Positions 21,581 through 23,463 of a stretch of 23,463 nt of DNA are shown in pieces. The number at the start of each line of letters is the position of its first letter. Position 1 is the first letter of the stretch. The notes below the pieces were generated by a model that was given only the letters and a program-made list of their open reading frames with translations, did not search any database and was not told where the DNA came from. Origin of the DNA: a virus; the IMG/VR virus record IMGVR_UViG_3300027759_003332, positions 1 through 23,463 of that record. One strand, 5' to 3'. Made by a program: the position numbers and the translations under genes.

Positions 21581-21853
21581 ATGGAAAAAGAATGTGTATG
21601 TGGGGCTAACGTACTTTGTATGTGTCCCCCACCAAAAATAGAACAAGTAAACCACCCCCAACATTATGGAGGAGAAGATAACCCTTATGAAGCAATCAAA
21701 GTAATTGACGCTTGGGAATTAGGATTCTCATTAGGGAATACAGTAAAGTATATATCAAGGGCGGGTAAGAAAGATTCGGATAAAGAATTACAAGACCTTA
21801 AAAAGGCTTTATGGTATTTAGAACATCACATAGAAACATTAAAAAATAAATAA
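21581..21853 (+). CDS. DUF3310 phage protein
   Basis: 90 residues with the DUF3310 signature: VNHPQHYGG (residues about 23-31), PYEAIKVIDAWELGFSLGNTVKYISRAGKK and DLKKALWYLEHHI. The N-terminus has a Cys-rich extension (ECVCGANVLCMCPPP), possibly a metal site not typical of the family. The domain is very common in tailed phages and is sometimes labelled nucleotide kinase, without solid proof. Start after an AT-rich leader, five nucleotides after the methyltransferase stop. Confidence 0.88.
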   Translation: MEKECVCGANVLCMCPPPKIEQVNHPQHYGGEDNPYEAIKVIDAWELGFSLGNTVKYISRAGKKDSDKELQDLKKALWYLEHHIETLKNK

Positions 21854-21855
21854 AA

Positions 21856-22062
21856 ATGAAGTTGACAGAAGATCAAAAAAATCATATTATTAATCTATAT
21901 GAGGGATTAAAAAATGATGAACAAACACTTGGAGAAGTACACGGAATAATTGTGGATTTTTGTGTTGATGAGTTTATAGTGGACTTATCGGATGATGAGG
22001 ATGGTGACCTATATGAGGAATTCTCTAATGAGGTGTGGGATTTTTTAGAAAGTATTAAATAA
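21856..22062 (+). CDS. Small acidic unknown protein
   Basis: 68 residues starting MKLTEDQKNHIINLYEGLKN, an LTE...hhxLY helix like the short motif seen at N-termini of several large-phage proteins. The rest is very acidic (FIVDLSDDEDGDLYEEFSNE) with a C-terminal helix. Two nucleotides after the DUF3310 stop, probably the last gene of the operon. No function recognised. Confidence 0.65.
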   Translation: MKLTEDQKNHIINLYEGLKNDEQTLGEVHGIIVDFCVDEFIVDLSDDEDGDLYEEFSNEVWDFLESIK

Positions 22063-22096
22063 AAAAAAGAAATGTGACTTTCTACACACTAACATA

Positions 22097-22103
22097 TATT
22101 TAT
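22097..22103 (+). promoter_or_regulatory. TATTTAT box in the leader of the second LAGLIDADG gene
   Basis: TATTTATATATATGGGAA: 4 nt between heptamer and ATG 22108. Near-identical to the leader at 8475. The box is preceded by an unrelated T-rich spacer and would give a nearly leaderless message if it is a -10-like element. Confidence 0.4.
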
Positions 22104-22107
22104 ATAT

Positions 22108-22968
22108 ATGGGAAGTAGAATAGATATAGATGATAATTTAGTTATAGAAAGGTATAACGAATTGAAAAATTTAAAAAAAGTTGCAAAAAGTTTTGGGGTT
22201 TCTTTAAGACCAATAAAACGTATTCTAAATAAAAATAATATAGAATTAACTAATCGTAGATTTAATGTGAACCATTCTTATTTTAACGTTATTGATTCTG
22301 AAGATAAGGCGTATTGGTTAGGTTTTTTATTTGCCGATGGTTGTGTTAGAAAAACTAAAACCGGGGCTCAAGTAGTGTTAAAGTTATCGGTAAAAGATGA
22401 AAACCATCTAATAAAATTTAAAAATGATTTAAATTCTGAACATAAAATATTTTATAATGTAAGTAAAACAACATCAAAAAAGGGAACCCCCTCAGTGTCA
22501 AATAATTGCGTTATTCGAGTCAATAGTGGGGAAATGGTTGAAGATTTAATTAACCAAGGGTGTGCCCCAAGAAAGACGTTTATTATTGATTATCCAAATA
22601 TTAGTGAGGAATTTTATAAAGATTTTATAAGGGGTTATTATGATGGTGATGGTAATTTTTTTTATAGTGAATCAACTAAGATGTCCGTAGTCACCATAGT
22701 TTGTGCCTCTGAAAAGTTTAGAGAATTCCTAATTGAGGTGATGTCTAAACTACCCAACATTGGTAGAATACACGAAGATAGTGGTAGATATACCATTAAG
22801 ATTGTTAATATAGTTGGAATTAGAAGTTTTTTAGATTACATTTATTTCGACTCTAAAATTTATTTAAAAAGAAAAAAAGAATATTATGAAAGATACAAAG
22901 AATATCGAAAAAATGTTGAATCAGGTTATCAACGGGGATTGTGTGGAAGTTATGTCAAATCTTCCTGA
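22108..22968 (+). CDS. LAGLIDADG homing endonuclease with N-terminal helix-turn-helix
   Basis: 286 residues. An N-terminal HTH-like region (about 20-50: NLKKVAKSFGVSLRPIKRIL) that could recognise DNA, then two LAGLIDADG motifs: LGFLFADGC (71-79) and IRGYYDGDG (174-182), with the catalytic acidic residues. It is a freestanding endonuclease like the one at 8632, but with DNA-binding module fused rather than encoded separately. The C-terminal 28 codons overlap the start of the next methyltransferase gene by up to 83 nt, so its 3' end evolves under two reading frames. No intron or intein sign; neighbouring genes look intact. Confidence 0.88.
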   Translation: MGSRIDIDDNLVIERYNELKNLKKVAKSFGVSLRPIKRILNKNNIELTNRRFNVNHSYFNVIDSEDKAYWLGFLFADGCVRKTKTGAQVVLKLSVKDENHLIKFKNDLNSEHKIFYNVSKTTSKKGTPSVSNNCVIRVNSGEMVEDLINQGCAPRKTFIIDYPNISEEFYKDFIRGYYDGDGNFFYSESTKMSVVTIVCASEKFREFLIEVMSKLPNIGRIHEDSGRYTIKIVNIVGIRSFLDYIYFDSKIYLKRKKEYYERYKEYRKNVESGYQRGLCGSYVKSS

Positions 22969-23463
22969 GGGGTCAATAGACTTAATTGTGACTAGCCCAC
23001 CATATTCGGTTAACATATCCTATGACGTTTATAATGATAATACAACTTTAGAAGAGTACTTAAAATTCTCCACTAAATGGTTAGAGGAAGCTTTTAGGGT
23101 ATTAAAGGATGATGGTAGAATATGTGTAAACGTACCATTTGAAATTAACCTAAAAGAAAGAGGTGGTAGGGTATTTATTGTTTCTGAAATATGGAATATT
23201 ATGAAAAAATTAGGGTTTAATTGGTTTGGGTTAATTGATTTGGCTGAAGATAGTCCCCATAGAAGTAAGACTACCGCTTGGGGTTCTTGGATGAGTTGTA
23301 GCCAACCATATATTTATAACCCAAAGGAGTGTCTAATTATTGCGTATAAAAATAGTCCTAAAAAACTTGTTAAGGGGGAACCACAGTGGAAAGGTACGCC
23401 GACTGAAATTGAACAGGAGGACGGAACCATAAAAAAGAAAGTTGTATATGAGGAAACGGATAA
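22886..23463 (+). CDS. DNA (N4-cytosine/N6-adenine) methyltransferase, 3' end outside window
   Basis: Open frame to the right edge, 192 codons visible. Motif IV LIVTSPPYSVNISYD (TSPPY at 36-40), then EEAFRVLKDDGRICVNVPFE (motif V/VI region) and a target-recognition stretch HRSKTTAWGSWMS. The start GDCVEVMSNLPEGSIDLIVTSPPY order is that of beta-class N6/N4 methyltransferases, which modify DNA. Start choice: ATG 22886 or ATG 22913 (MLNQVINGDC); both lie inside the endonuclease gene. With the Dam-type enzyme at 9321 this phage encodes two DNA methylases, each directly downstream of a LAGLIDADG gene. Substrate not predictable. Confidence 0.85.
   Translation, partial: MKDTKNIEKMLNQVINGDCVEVMSNLPEGSIDLIVTSPPYSVNISYDVYNDNTTLEEYLKFSTKWLEEAFRVLKDDGRICVNVPFEINLKERGGRVFIVSEIWNIMKKLGFNWFGLIDLAEDSPHRSKTTAWGSWMSCSQPYIYNPKECLIIAYKNSPKKLVKGEPQWKGTPTEIEQEDGTIKKKVVYEETD

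Noticed and set aside
1-23463. tRNA genes, CRISPR arrays, insertion sequences, attachment sites
   Set aside because: No cloverleaf-like GC-rich stretch, no spaced repeats, no transposase and no paired long repeats were seen by eye; a tRNAscan or repeat search would be needed to exclude small ones.

Overview
This AT-rich window is a gene-dense stretch of a large tailed bacteriophage (Caudoviricetes) whose host is most likely a member of the Bacteroidota, probably a flavobacterium. Phage identity is supported by an amidase endolysin beside spanin-like membrane proteins, a DUF3310 protein, phage-type DNA methyltransferases, three free-standing homing endonucleases, a viral DnaJ, thioredoxin and glutaredoxin, and many small overlapping genes of unknown function. 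Host assignment is inference. It rests on one near-perfect Bacteroidota promoter (TTTG, 19 nt, TATCTTTG) before the DUF932 gene, A/T-rich leaders with almost no Shine-Dalgarno sequence, a signal peptide ending ...SFG/Q, and an Hc1-type histone H1-like protein typical of that phylum. No tRNA, rRNA, CRISPR array or insertion sequence was seen, and no gene-free gap exceeds 300 bp.

Layout. (1) 1-4809 (+): a tightly coupled block (ATGA, TAATG and 8-11 nt overlaps) with the end of an unknown gene, an amidase, an unknown acidic protein, two membrane/coiled-coil proteins (candidate spanin pair), and three probable virion or assembly proteins with Cys clusters, an EF-hand-like loop and a 15-residue tandem repeat. 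(2) 4837-6618 (+): a terminator-like hairpin that contains the next start codon, then six small genes including the histone-like protein. (3) 6619-8375: a minus-strand unknown gene, a complete DnaJ, and a small CxxC membrane protein. (4) 8487-10160 (+): ribbon-helix-helix protein, LAGLIDADG endonuclease, Dam-type adenine methyltransferase. (5) 10203-13164: a large WC-domain/LRR protein, a small conserved protein, and a minus-strand GIY-YIG endonuclease. (6) 13225-15040 (+): an insulated DUF932 gene with a host-like promoter and its own terminator, then an unknown gene, thioredoxin and glutaredoxin. (7) 15039-17072 (-): two acidic unknown proteins and a 46-residue MGCGC protein. (8) 17155-22062 (+): a very acidic 511-residue protein, unknown genes, then a sugar/glycan cassette (short DegT-type aminotransferase, NeuD/PglD-like acetyltransferase, SAM methyltransferase), DUF3310 and a small acidic protein. 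(9) 22108-23463 (+): an HTH-LAGLIDADG endonuclease overlapping a second DNA methyltransferase that runs off the window.

How parts work together (inference): the first block supplies lysis and probably assembly. The methyltransferases and homing endonucleases pair protection/modification with mobile nucleases. Redox proteins and DnaJ support nucleotide synthesis and folding. The sugar cassette may decorate a glycan or small molecule. The strongest unexplained signals are a recurring TATTTAT box 4-15 nt before many unit-leading start codons on both strands, a short repeated peptide motif (L/I-T/N-E...IVEQ) in several proteins, near-identical leaders on the two LAGLIDADG modules, each upstream of a DNA methyltransferase, and a start codon buried in a perfect terminator hairpin.
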